Source: Psoroptes ovis (lineage: Eukaryota > Arthropoda > Arachnida > Sarcoptiformes > Psoroptidae). From it: a DNA stretch of 64,000 bases. The stretch lies in contig PQWQ01000008.1 in the NCBI GenBank assembly GCA_002943765.1, positions 992,001 through 1,056,000 of the forward strand, in the 5' to 3' direction. This document shows, piece by piece, positions 46,297-57,520 of the stretch. The position numbers were made by a program, and so were the translations under genes. The notes beneath the pieces are model-generated. The model was not told where the DNA came from, did not search any database, and worked only from the letters and a program-made list of their open reading frames with translations. The first letter of the stretch is position 1. Each line of letters opens with the position of its first letter.

Positions 46297-47842
46297 TTGC
46301 ATTTATGATAATTTTTTTTTGGCAAAATAAAATTCCATGACCGAAAAATGTTGGTCATAAATAAACGTAGATATACTCCAGGAGGACGAAATTATGCGGT
46401 GTGCAAAAGGAAACCCGTGCATAGGGGGCGTCAGTGTGCGCAAGGAAAATAATGCCGAGGGGGTCCTGGAGCATCTTTTTCCGAAGAATCTTCAGAATTA
46501 TTGAGCAACTATCATTGCGCAACAATCATGGAAATGATTGCGAATCCTGTTGTTGTTTAATGTACCGAATCATGATTCTTTGGTAAAAGAAATAAATTGA
46601 AATAATTTTGTCATTTTATTTATGAATGGCCCTTTTTTTATTTTGATTTTCTTAAATTTCCCCCCGCCCCCGGCAGATGAATATTTTCATCTGCTGAATT
46701 CCTCATTCGACTCATCACAACGACCCATTACGATTATGCCTCCCATCGATAATTTGAATCATTTTTCGAAGGTTAATCTCTGAAGCTGAACCATCATTAT
46801 TAAACGTACAGGGTGGTATAAATGTGGTGTGGTGGGGCTGTGGTTTTCTATCGAAAACAAGAGGGGGGGAGCACATGAGATTTGCAAATGTTTGCGCTCA
46901 TTTGCATATTTTACCATTTTTGAAATTTGCATATTTACAACATTCGCACAACCAGTCGAACAGTGACATCAAAGGCACTTGTATTGATGCATGCAAGCAA
47001 ATGGTGAATGGTAATTAGGTGAATGAATGAATGATAATTATTGAAGAAGATTCACTTTTCTGATATCTACACGCAAAGATTTCTGAAAATCATAACAAAT
47101 TTAAGGCTGAAATTCAGACCTATTCGGTGGTTTTATGCAAATCGAAGATTTTCAAGGGTCAAACCCTTAAAGCTTGCGCAGCATTTCATCGAATTCATCC
47201 GGCTAAAACCTTGCAAAAAAAGTCAAAGATTGCGCGCGAAGCATCGATTGATCAATGAATCGAATTAAATATCCCTCCAAGGACCAAGGTCTAGCCAACT
47301 TTTTTCAGGTCTACACCTTTCAATGTCCAGTGACATTGAATTGTCCCTGGGTTTGCCATCAATTTTTGCCTTGGAACAGCTTGTACCTCGGGCAATTAAT
47401 CCTGGGTAATTGACAAACCAAATCACACAATCAACTGATGCCACCGAGCGAAAGAATAATGACATGACATGATTCTCGAGAATTTGAATTTGAAGTCTAT
47501 TGTTTTCATTTTGATTTTTGATAATTTTTTTTTGGGTCTGAAAAATCATTTAATTTGAATTTTTCTATTCATTCATTGATCGTACTTTCATTGTGTATAA
47601 TTGTTTTTTATTTATTTATTTAATGACATATAAATGATTACCCAAAACAATGATAATTATTATTTTCATTCATAAATTAATGAATTGAAAAGATTTAATC
47701 ACAACCAAAAAAAAAATCAGAAATTTCTTTTCACATGTAAATACACTAAAAAAATAGGAATTTTAATTAAAATTTTTGAGTCAATTTTTGTCTCAAACCT
47801 GGCGTTCAACGGCTATTTCCGTCATCTAATTGTAACATGTAA

Positions 47843-47903
47843 CCTGCTCATCCCGAGTCTGACTCGGGCATTTGTGGTGCATGCTATGTAATTGCTGACA
47901 GTT
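47843..47903 (-). repeat. GCCCGAG-hairpin dispersed repeat, copy 5
   Basis: Perfect 8-bp arms CCCGAGTC (47852-47859) and GACTCGGG (47861-47868). CTGCTCAT precedes and GCTGACAG follows, matching the family order on the minus strand. Confidence 0.65.
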
Positions 47904-49138
47904 TTAATGATCAACACTGGAAATCTGAATGACTGGTGGCGTGCAAAAATTTTTTTTTGACAATTGACATTTATTCAAATTTATTTCTCATTCAATTTTT
48001 TTGAAGTTGAATTTATTACCATCATAGAAAAAATAAATAAAATGAAATTCCTTCGATTCAATTCATTTAATGTCATTGTTATTAGGCTTATCTTTAGGTC
48101 AAAATCAACAGAAAATATTAAGCAAAGAGAGACACTTGGAAAACAAAGAAGGTCGAATGCCAATTGTTCAACTTTGATGGACATTTTTTCCAGTTAATTG
48201 TCATTCCATGTCTTCGGATGATGTTCGCCAGTAAATGTCAACCAGTAATTGATGACTATAATGAATGAAATCAATTTCAGTGATAATCAGTGAACAATGA
48301 AAAGACACAATCGAAGAATCGAGTCATGAAGACCTTGTTCAAAGCTCGATGGATGACTTGAAGAAATGAATTTCATTCGATTTCAATGATCATTTTGGAT
48401 GTGTCAAGATGTGTCGTCGATCGAGAATGATTCCCGGCTGATTCGATTACGTAATTACGCGATTCGGCATGATAATGATCAATGGTCGATGGTTGATGGT
48501 TTCGATGACTTTTAAATGGAATTTATCCGATGACTTTCAATGGAAATTATTCTGCAGATTTTCAAATGATTTGCTTTGATTAATAATCAATCTTTCTAAG
48601 ATTCGACGTCTATGGATGATGATGATTAAAATTAATTGATTTTGAACTGAATCCAAAGCAAAATGAATGATCATAGACATAGTCACAATTTCTCAGCAAG
48701 TTTTAAGTGTTCACAATTCCAATTTGATTCGAGATTGATTCGAAATTCATTTTGACTAAATTCAAATTGATTGAGTCGAATCAGCATAAGATTTAATGAT
48801 AAATCAGAATGATAATGGTGCGCATATCTTCGAATGTCTTTGATTGAGAGAATCAAAATCTAATACGATTGCATTGAAAAAATGTCACATTAAATCATTG
48901 AGATCATCTATCAAATTGATTATGTCATTGAATTGTGGATATTGAATTGAAGTTTCAATTTTTCATTTTTCAAATGAATTTTTGTGGTCAAAAAAAATTC
49001 AAAGACACTCAAAAGACTTTGAATTGATGATCTTTGAATTTCACTGGTCATTTATTGAATTGAATTATGTAATCAATCAGTCATTTCGAATGATTTTGGT
49101 TTGCCATAGATTTCAATTATGATTCTCGAATATCTGAT

Positions 49139-49216
49139 TCGGTTGCCCCTGAAATTTATAATTTTCAAACCACAATTCTTCGGATTTGAAGACGATATAA
49201 CTTTCTGGACGACCAA
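49139..49216. mobile_element. Degenerate family A MITE
   Basis: TCGGTTGCCCCTGAAATTT against ATAACTTTCTGGACGACCAA; the arms are only partly complementary. Confidence 0.35.
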
Positions 49217-49972
49217 ATATGATTATGAGTTTCAATTCATTCATGACTCATTCGTCTTATATGTCGTACTATGAAAGTATAAAGGGTTGAAAGGTTCAAA
49301 CCAATTTATCATTAAATCAATCAAAAAATCATTCTGATCCCATCGTTTAAAGCTCGAAGAGCTTGAAACAATAAATAAATCTTGAATCTCAAATAATTAT
49401 AAAAACATTAAGTTGAACATACTTGAACATTGTCCAACCATAAATTCACCACAAAATACCTTTAAATTAAACCAAAATTACATCATAAAACATTATGATC
49501 ATAATCAAAGATGATAATCATTTCAATAAAATGATCAATTAATCATATTACGTTATCATTATCTAAGCCTATACACATAGACAATCTTCCACCCGAAAAA
49601 ATGGCCACAAAAATAGCCAAAAATTACCACGGAATTTCACCTGGAAATTACTTTTTTGAAAATGAAAAAATTTACGAAATTAGTGGCCACCGCATATAAA
49701 TAAATGAATCAATGAATCAATTTTACTTTTTGGCCAACAATCAAAAAAAAACAAACTAATAATTATAATAATGGATGATAATAATTGATGATTTGAATGA
49801 ATGAAATCAAATTTTTCGACCAAAAATTTTTTTTTTGGTCAAAAAAATGATCGTTTAACCTTTGGTCAATGTTCTTTGGCATCAAATATTAATTCAAATC
49901 ACAGCCAAAATCAAATGTCGCCAACCGAATTCAGCCCCGAAGAAGTGTTCGGCCTAAGAGCCATTCGTATTC

Positions 49973-49988
49973 GGCCAAAGCTTTGGCC
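49973..49988. repeat. Perfect 16-bp palindrome
   Basis: GGCCAAAGCTTTGGCC, inside a wider inverted arrangement GCCCCGAA … TTCGGGGC (about 49934-50010). Confidence 0.7.
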
Positions 49989-50156
49989 AGAGAATTTTCG
50001 GTTTCGGGGCCATCCACAAATTCATAATTTCACTTTGATCATCGTATGCATTTATTTGGTTGGCTGAACACCGCTTGCACTGAACACATTGAACAACACA
50101 TCATTGATCAACGTATTCATTGAATAACGATGATGATAATAACATGCTTAACCTTC

Positions 50157-50178
50157 AAAAAAAAAAAAAAAAAAAAAA
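50157..50178. repeat. Poly-A tract
   Basis: About 22 consecutive A, followed by CA repeats at 50203-50218. Confidence 0.85.
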
Positions 50179-50688
50179 TAGCCCGACCTTTTTTTCTTGC
50201 AAACACACACACACACACATATGTTATCATTAAACCATTATTATCATCATCATTATTATTATAATCATTTACCTTAAAATGTATATTCAACAGTTGAATT
50301 GAAATGAATGGAAAAATATTGAAATATTGTTTAAAAGCTTAAAGTCATCATTATTATTATTATGATTATCATCATTTATAATCATCATCATCATCATCGT
50401 CATCATTATTATTATTATTATTATTCAACTTTTAGTTGGTTCATTCATTTACCATTCATTTACCATTCATTCAATTGATAAACCATCATCATCATCAACA
50501 AATATCAAACAAACAAACAAACAAATAAACCATCAAAAACCATTGTTTTCTATATATGTAATAATATTTGAATGAATTGAAATATTAGAAATAAGACAAA
50601 AACTAAAATGAATAAATAAAAAATAAATAAATCGAGCGATTTAAGGTCAATGCCCGTGTATTTGCGTTTGGGTTTTTATGTTTTGATC

Positions 50689-50759
50689 CTGCTCTGCCCG
50701 AGTCTGTCTCGGGCACTTTGTTCAGATGTCAATGGCATTATGAAAAAAGCGACAGCTTT
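50689..50759 (-). repeat. GCCCGAG-hairpin dispersed repeat, copy 6
   Basis: GCCCGAG (50696-50702) and CTCGGGC (50708-50714) around TCTGT. GCGACAGCTTTG follows at 50749, so on the minus strand AAGCTGTCGC precedes the hairpin as in copy 3. Confidence 0.65.
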
Positions 50760-51192
50760 GTCGTAACATTCGAAAAAACGTTCCGACCGCTAAGCCGTCC
50801 AAAATGTTTGTTATTTCTTCCATTCATTCATTTTGTATATATTCAAGCCTATTCAAAATAGGAAATATGATGGAAGAAATATAAAAAAACGATTCAAAAA
50901 TATATTTATGCTTTGAATACAGACTATAATTATGATGATATTTTGAAAATTTGAAAATTTTTTATTTCAATTTTTTGGCTTGAAACATTTTTCACTTTGT
51001 TTTTATACGTATTTTGTGGATTTTTTTTCCTATTTTTTTCAGATATTCAAAATGATAAATGATAAACAATGAGCTACAAAGATGAACAACGACGACGACA
51101 ATTAACGAATGATTTTTTTTATATTATTTCAATTCAAATCAAAAAATTCAAATCAAAAAAATCACCATAAAAAACAACCAGTAAAAAAAAGC

Positions 51193-51316
51193 ACTAAAAA
51201 CATTTATGAATGGCCCCCTTTTTTTTCGAAACAATTGCCACTAAACATCTGTGGATGGCCCCTTTTCGAACAATTTTTTTTTGTGACTAAACATCTATGA
51301 ATGGCCCCTTTTTTTT
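51193..51316. repeat. Tandem repeat, period 46-47 bp, about 2.6 copies
   Basis: Units start ACTAAA at 51193, 51240 and 51286 and carry CAT(T/C)T(A/G)TG(A/G)ATGGCCCC then a T-run and CGAA. A fourth isolated TTATGAATGGCCC lies at 46619-46631. Confidence 0.7.
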
Positions 51317-52833
51317 AAGAGGCAAAAAAATGTCCAAATTTTATTTATTTGGTGCTGAATTTATTTATATTCTTTGAATTACGATGATGATGATGATTAT
51401 TATCATTGTTGACAATCTTGTTTTTGATGATGATTTCAAAGTTTTAATTTTGTAATTAATTTCTACGGAGGGGGAAGAGGTTGGAGGAGCTGGAAGATGG
51501 AGATGAAAGTGGAGGGGAAATTCATAAAAATAAGTACAGATTTAAGCATTTTTCGAAGCTTTTTTTCGAGTCTTTTGGCTTTTTCGAATCTTCAAAGCAC
51601 TTATAAGAGCCTGACTGGCTCAGCCTAAGCAAAGCTGGCTCGATTTGGCCGCACAATTTCTCCGTAAGTCGTAAAATTGTCGTAAAATTTTCGAAGAAAA
51701 AAATGTTCACACACACATAGAGCTAATTATTCAGACTTTTGCACGTGCAAAAGTCTGCACTGAAAAAATCCTCCTCCTCCCCCTTTTTTCGAATAAAAAA
51801 TTCCTTTGGAATTTCGAAGCTTCGGAACCGTCTGGGGGTGTGCTGGGGGGAAAATGCGAGGTGGTGAATTCGAATTTTTTACGTCTTTTTTAATGTGTCT
51901 TTGTTTTAATTTTTTTCAAATTATTTCTTTGGTTGTTGACAAGTAACTTGTTCACGCAAACAATTTTCAACACAAATTTTTATGACAAGTAATTAAAAAT
52001 AATGCTTAAAGCAACAGATGCAACAGATGTTTCATTAATCAAATTTTTTTTTGTAGCTCTCTGACAAGAGCAAATTTTTGACCAGTCGTAAAATGTATTT
52101 TTTTCCATGTTTTCGGTATTTTTTCGAGCTTTAAACAATGGTCACAATGCATTCGGGCCACAGTTTTTCTCGATCTGGCCACAATGCAATTATGCAACAA
52201 ATTCCACAGTAATTTTTGAGTCTAAAATATGATTTTGAATCTGTGATTAAGATGTTTTCATCAAATAAGATGATTTTATTTTAAATAAGTGTTCAAAGGA
52301 TTAAATCGTCTTATCAAAAATTTTCAGAGGGAAATTTTCCGAAAAATTTTTTAAATTTTTGAGAAAATCTCTCCTTTTCATTTTCATAAAATTTTCATCT
52401 AATTTGGCCAAAAAAAATGAATTCGCAATTCGTTGATATCATCAATCGATGAACATTCAAATCGGATATAATTGAGTAAATATTCAAAAAGAAAAATATG
52501 AAATTTGAAAAAAATTAAAAAATTAACTTTGAACAAAGAAATTCGAAAAGATTTATACCTTGTGCTCGTTGGGCGCCCGCCAGGCGCCGTTTGGATTGCG
52601 GTCCAAGAGCACCTCTAAAGCGAAAGCTGTCGATTGCAAAGGGCAATTTCAGCCGATCAAAATATGAATTTTTAAACGAAAAATAAATTCATCAAACAAA
52701 AAATTTTTACCTGATGATGTTAATAATAATGATGGTGATAATAGCGAGTATTAATTTCATCAAAAGAAATTTAAATCCGATTAAATATTTGATTTTTTCT
52801 TTAATCTTTGTATTCAACAATGTATGGAAGTGA

Positions 52834-52914
52834 ATGCTGTACCAAAAAGTCTTGTCCGATTTTCAATGGAGATTTCCGTTGAATACAGCCGAACGGACTT
52901 TTCGGACAACCAAA
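52834..52914. mobile_element. Mariner-like MITE, family A, diverged
   Basis: ATGCTGTACCAAAAAGTCTTG pairs imperfectly with CGGACTTTTCGGACAACCAA. GTCCGATTTTCAATGG recalls the consensus core. Confidence 0.65.
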
Positions 52915-53950
52915 TAAAATATTTGATTTTTCAAATATTTTTCGGTATTATGAACTGATTGAATAAGATCATTGAAGATTTGAGTCAAAGAAAGATTTGA
53001 AAATGCGAAAATTTGAAAATTAGAAAATTGGAAAATTGAAAATCGATAAAGTGATCAAAGGATTATTATTATTTGGCGAATGAAATATGAAAAAAAATAT
53101 GAAAAATGAAATTATCATTTTTTTCCGGCCATTCACAGAAATTAATTTGAATTTTCGAAGTTTTCGACAGGGTTTTGGCCTGTTTCAAATGATGCAAGAA
53201 TCAACAAGGCTATTCAAAGGTGGTTTGTCGTTCAAAAAACGTATTCTCACCGGAAATTTACGCATGGTGACCGAAGACCAGGGTTGGAACTTAAGGGTTA
53301 GTTCATCAAAACCTTAACCTTATCTGAACTTGAGGCAACGAAAAACCTCGCGGGAAATTTTCCAGGAAAAATTTTCCCGGGAAAATTTCCAGCAAATTTT
53401 TTCTGTGAAAATACTTTCATTTCAAAATTTTCATTTGATCATTTTCCATTGAAAGAAAATGAATTTTTTTTATGACTTTTGGTTGGGTCATAAAATTTAT
53501 GACATTTATGCATATTCTCACATACACATATATGCAGGGTTATAACATGGATTCACATGTTTACATGTAATAATAATAAGGGTAATAATAACAATGATGA
53601 TAATGAGGATAATTGCAACAATTGTGTTAGTGATAAGATGATCGTTTGAGAAAATGAATAAATGAATTGAAAACATCCATTGAAAACAGTGAAGTGGATA
53701 ATGCATCTCTATGCATACGAGAGATCAAGCGAGCTCTAAAGGGGGGAAATAATGAAATGCTGAACAAGCATGAAAAAAAAAATCCATAAAAGACGTGCCA
53801 TTTTCGAATGAAATGAAATGAAAATCAATTCTCATTTGCATGGATTCACAAATGAAATCAAAAGCAAGCAAAAGTGTGCGTACATAAGCAGATATAGATA
53901 ATCATAGATAGGGTTCATTATCTCTTGGCATTCGATGATCTGAAATCGAA

Positions 53951-53974
53951 AATCACCGAAAATTTTCGGTGATT
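53951..53974. repeat. Perfect 24-bp palindrome
   Basis: AATCACCGAAAA followed directly by its exact complement. CCGTAAA/TTTACGG follows at 53977-53991. Confidence 0.8.
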
Positions 53975-54236
53975 TACCGTAAATTTTACGGCGGAAATTT
54001 TCTGGAAAAGTCAAGAGTCGTTCATAAATTTTGAAACAAAATAAAAAAATCTTTGGAATATGAATTCGGCAAACCTGAGCGAATTCTGTGAAATGAATAT
54101 TTTATATGAAATTCACTGTAAAAAAAAAGAAACAATTGAATTTTCATCTTTGGAAACTTTCTGAGAGAAACGAAAAATCCCAAAAGGCACATAAATTATG
54201 AATACGTATGTATGATCTTTGGTGAAACAATTTTTT

Positions 54237-56708
54237 TCACCTGAGGTTGTCCGAAAAGTTTTGTCGGCAAACATCTCTGAAGCCTTCGGAAAAATCGTCA
54301 AAAACTTTTCGGACAAACCGAGAAAAATTCAAATTTACACAATGTAACCGAAATGTGGAAATGTTGGATGTGGATTTTATGCATTCGGATAAAATAATGG
54401 AACCATATCGGGAAAACCAAGTTTCGACAAAAGTTCTTGCAATCGTTTTCGCATCAATATTTTTAATTGGAATTGCTTCCGGCCACCTAGTAAATCTATC
54501 GATAATCGTTAAAATATATCGATAGCCATCTGATGGTGGTAGTGGCCCTACGATGTCAATATGCACATGTTGAAAACGCTGTTTAGGCATCTCAATTTGA
54601 CTAGTCGGCACAATGTTGTAACGATGAATTTTACATTGTTGACATTCCAAACAAGCTTTACACCATTCGATAATATCTTTTTTCAGATTTGGCCAATAAT
54701 ATGCTTGTTGGACCAAATTTCTTGTTCGTTTGCATGATGGATGTGCCGGATTGTGGATCAAATTAAAAATTTCGCGTCGCAGTGATGATGGAATGATTGG
54801 TCTTTTCGATGAATCAGATGCGACACAATAGATGTTCAGATTATCGATATTGACGATTTCAATTCTATTTTCATTATTGTTGTTATCGATAATTTCTTGT
54901 ATTTCATGAAAAAACTGTCGCTGATGTTGATGAATCTTTTCGATGGATATGATTGATTCTTTTGAAATGGATGCAAGATCACTGCGAGAAAGCGTGTCAG
55001 CAACGATATTTTTAATTCCACTAATATGTTCGATGTTGTTCGTGAATTCGGCGATGTACGACAATTGTCGTTTTTGGCGAGGCGATTGCCCAGATAGCTT
55101 CTTAAATGCGGTTATAATTGGTTTATGGTCGGTTACGATTGTAAAATTGCGACCCTCTAATAAATACTCGAAATGTCGGACAGCTTTGTAGATTGCAGTC
55201 AGTTCTTTGTCAAAAGGTGCATAATGCATTTCATTTTCTTTGAATTTCGCTGAGAAAAAACCTAATGGCTGACGCTGGTTATTGACTATTTGTTCCAATA
55301 CGGCAGCCGCGGACACATCTGATGCGTCCGTTTGTAATATTAATTTCGCATCTGGTTTTGGATAAACCAAAAGCGTGGTATTCGCTAATAATTCTTTGAT
55401 TTTCTTGAAATCTTCAATACGGCGATTGGTCCAGATCATATCAGTTGCTTCCATTTCATGCAATGATGATAAATAATTACTTGCTTTTGGAATAAATCTT
55501 CGATAAAAATTAATCATACCTAAGAATCGTTTAAGAGATTTTTTGGATGTTGGTTGTGGAAATTCAATAATTGATTTTACTTTGTCCTTATTTGGGCTTA
55601 GTCCGTGCACGCTTACTGTATGACCCAGGAAATTCAATTCATTTTTGAAAAATTCACTTTTATCGACATTAATAGTTAGACCATTTTCACTTAATCGTTG
55701 GAACACATGTTCGAGATGCTTCTCATGTTGTAATTCATTTTCACTAAATATAAGAATGTCGTCTAGATAAACGAAGACGAAATTCAAATCACGGAATAAC
55801 GTGTCTACAAATCGCTGAAAGGTTTGAGCAGCGTTGCGCAACCCAAAAGGCATTCTAAGATATTCAAATAAGCCAAATGGAGTATTAATGGCGGTCTTTT
55901 CAATAGATTTTTCATCCATAGGGATTTGCCAATAAGCAGAGACCAAATCAATTTTTGAAAACCAACTGCAGCCGTATAAATCATTAGTAAAATCGTGGAT
56001 GTGCTTGATAGGATAACTATCAGGCTTCGTAATCAGATTCAGAGCGCGGTAATCGCCGCAAGGACGCCACGTGTTGTTACTTTTCGGCACCATGTGCAAC
56101 GGACTAGCCCAAGGACTTTTGGATGGACGGATGATTCCTTGTTGGAGCATCTGATTAAAGATGTCCTTGGCAAATTTCAATTTTTCTGGTGCCAATCTTC
56201 TGGGTCTTACAGCAATTGGTGGCGAATTTCCAGTGTCAATATGATGGACAATATTGTGATTTATTTTGATTGGCTGCTGAGATGGTCTAACTATCGATTT
56301 GAATTTTGATAACAATGCTGAAATTCGTTTATCTTTTTTGTTTATCATCGATATACTGATATCTTGTGAAATAACTACTGCTCGTGTACTAACGGCACAG
56401 GTTGTTGTTAAATCGATCAATCTTTTGTTTCTGATATCTGGCGCTAGATTAAAATGAGCAAGAAAATCTGCGCCAATGATGTTTGATGTTGTGTCTGCTA
56501 CCACAAAGTTGAAAGAAAATTCTCGTCGTAGGCCTAAATCGAGCTTCAAGGTTGTTTCACCATACGTTGATATTTTTGAATCATTAGCTGCAAACAGTTT
56601 GATTTTTGTTTGTCTGTTGTATTTGGAATGCACAGGACGGATAGCTGATACGTCAGAACCACTGTCTATGAGAAATTGAAGACATGTTCTTCTGCACGTG
56701 ATGAACAA
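54237..56708 (-). CDS. pol: Ty3/gypsy-type Pol polyprotein, integrase truncated
   Basis: Open frame of 823 codons. Domains in order: aspartic protease (LIDSGSD, residues 13-19); reverse transcriptase with SKIDLVSAYWQIPM, MPFGLRNAAQTFQRF and the catalytic YLDD at 314-317; RNase H with LQTDASD (Asp461), Glu502 and VTDHKP (Asp527); integrase HHCC finger (His652, His656, Cys686, Cys689); and the first catalytic Asp of integrase (Asp718). Homology stops near residue 770 (FSRYGS), so the second Asp and the Glu of the DDE triad are missing. About 52 unrelated residues follow, partly encoded by a MITE. The frame lies -1 relative to gag and stays open upstream to the gag overlap. The element cannot be autonomous as it stands. 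Confidence 0.93.
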   Translation of the reverse strand: MFITCRRTCLQFLIDSGSDVSAIRPVHSKYNRQTKIKLFAANDSKISTYGETTLKLDLGLRREFSFNFVVADTTSNIIGADFLAHFNLAPDIRNKRLIDLTTTCAVSTRAVVISQDISISMINKKDKRISALLSKFKSIVRPSQQPIKINHNIVHHIDTGNSPPIAVRPRRLAPEKLKFAKDIFNQMLQQGIIRPSKSPWASPLHMVPKSNNTWRPCGDYRALNLITKPDSYPIKHIHDFTNDLYGCSWFSKIDLVSAYWQIPMDEKSIEKTAINTPFGLFEYLRMPFGLRNAAQTFQRFVDTLFRDLNFVFVYLDDILIFSENELQHEKHLEHVFQRLSENGLTINVDKSEFFKNELNFLGHTVSVHGLSPNKDKVKSIIEFPQPTSKKSLKRFLGMINFYRRFIPKASNYLSSLHEMEATDMIWTNRRIEDFKKIKELLANTTLLVYPKPDAKLILQTDASDVSAAAVLEQIVNNQRQPLGFFSAKFKENEMHYAPFDKELTAIYKAVRHFEYLLEGRNFTIVTDHKPIITAFKKLSGQSPRQKRQLSYIAEFTNNIEHISGIKNIVADTLSRSDLASISKESIISIEKIHQHQRQFFHEIQEIIDNNNNENRIEIVNIDNLNIYCVASDSSKRPIIPSSLRREIFNLIHNPAHPSCKRTRNLVQQAYYWPNLKKDIIEWCKACLECQQCKIHRYNIVPTSQIEMPKQRFQHVHIDIVGPLPPSDGYRYILTIIDRFTRWPEAIPIKNIDAKTIARTFVETWFSRYGSIILSECIKSTSNISTFRLHCVNLNFSRFVRKVFDDFSEGFRDVCRQNFSDNLR
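54243..54319. mobile_element. Mariner-like MITE, family A, next to truncated retrotransposon
   Basis: GAGGTTGTCCGAAAAGTTTT pairs with AAAACTTTTCGGACAAACC. The final ~25 codons of the decayed pol frame run through this element. Confidence 0.75.
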
Positions 56709-56730
56709 TCGATAACGTTTGGCTGCTACA

Positions 56731-56783
56731 CGGTCGACAGCGCTAGCTATTGGCTCCGCGTGTCGACCGGCACGTGGTTTTTT
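56731..56783 (-). promoter_or_regulatory. Predicted -1 ribosomal frameshift signal (gag/pol)
   Basis: A-AAA-AAC (56783-56777) is in the gag frame (codons CCA AAA AAC), and pol is in the -1 frame from that point. After the 7-base spacer CACGTGC, CGGTCGACA (56769-56761) pairs perfectly with TGTCGACCG (56739-56731). CGC/GCG extends the stem after a bulge, and the gag stop TAG lies in the loop. This is the usual slippery-site, spacer, stem-loop arrangement. Confidence 0.75.
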
Positions 56784-57517
56784 GGCGTGGACGGATGTTG
56801 TTGTCGTTCGCTATCTGAATTCAATGATAACATGGATGTCGAGCGTCGAAATTTGTTGAATTTGCACGTCTGAGGATTATCACAACGACGGCACCTGTTT
56901 CGATAAATGAAATGGCTACGACACCATGGACCATTGGGATTAAACTTGTTTCTTTTCCTACGACCATAACTTGATTTTCGATATCGACGTGGCTGATTGA
57001 TTGAACTGGTGCTGCTGGCTCTGCTGAGATTGGTGGCGGTGATTTGCATGGGGCTGTCGGTGTTACAGGTCATGTTGAAGATGTCATCCGCCTGATCCAA
57101 CATCTCTTCCATAATAGGAACCGAATACTGGCTATCATCCGCCGTTTCTTGTAAGCGTTTTGTCAGCGGTCGCACCGAGACGGCCACAATCTTCGGTAAT
57201 TGTCGTTGCCAAGCGGTGATGACAATGGGGATGGAAATATCCTCTTGTGCCAGTGCCAATAAGTCACGCATAAATTGACTAGGCGAACGATTACCAATAC
57301 CTTCGTTCAAGATTCGATTCATTCTTACATCTTGTTGCGGAGTATTGCGATGGATCAATTTTTCTTTCAGTATTTCCAGCATACCGGGTTGATAATTGTT
57401 TTTAATGATATCGCGCAATTGACGATTAATATTTTCCGGTAGCTTTGATGCGATGTGATAAAATTTTGTCTCTTCGTTTTTGATGCCAGCAAGCCGAAAT
57501 TGATATTCGACTGTCAT
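56747..57517 (-). CDS. gag: Retrotransposon Gag, main part
   Basis: Open frame of 256 codons starting at MTVEYQFRLAGI. The first ~150 residues look like a capsid domain (FYHIASKLPENINRQL, PSQFMRDLLALAQ). Then come an Arg-rich stretch (residues 176-190) and a CHCC finger: Cys199, His202, Cys209, Cys212. The stop is TAG at 56747-56749, within the frameshift hairpin. An in-frame TGA just upstream (57518-57520) separates it from the N-terminal part at 57521-57772, so Gag is broken. Confidence 0.85.
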   Translation of the reverse strand: MTVEYQFRLAGIKNEETKFYHIASKLPENINRQLRDIIKNNYQPGMLEILKEKLIHRNTPQQDVRMNRILNEGIGNRSPSQFMRDLLALAQEDISIPIVITAWQRQLPKIVAVSVRPLTKRLQETADDSQYSVPIMEEMLDQADDIFNMTCNTDSPMQITATNLSRASSTSSINQPRRYRKSSYGRRKRNKFNPNGPWCRSHFIYRNRCRRCDNPQTCKFNKFRRSTSMLSLNSDSERQQHPSTPKNHVPVDTRSQ

Positions 57518-57520
57518 TAA

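Larger units (their letters stand above)
39575..54230. other. Large intergenic region, mostly repeats
   Basis: Apart from a frameshifted Gly-rich remnant at 41.39-41.64 kb I see no gene. It holds seven mariner-like hairpin elements, a hAT-like element (42215-42290), two GCCCGAG hairpin repeats, TAA arrays near 46.1 kb, an A-run at 50157-50178 followed by CA repeats, ATT arrays near 50.35-50.43 kb, a 46-47-bp tandem repeat at 51193-51316 and GGCGCC-rich hairpins near 52574. A less AT-rich patch at 39.65-39.80 kb has no usable frame. Confidence 0.55.

Noticed and set aside
46026..46358. Minus-strand frame with long Ile/Tyr runs
   Set aside because: Produced by the TAA microsatellite and a MITE.
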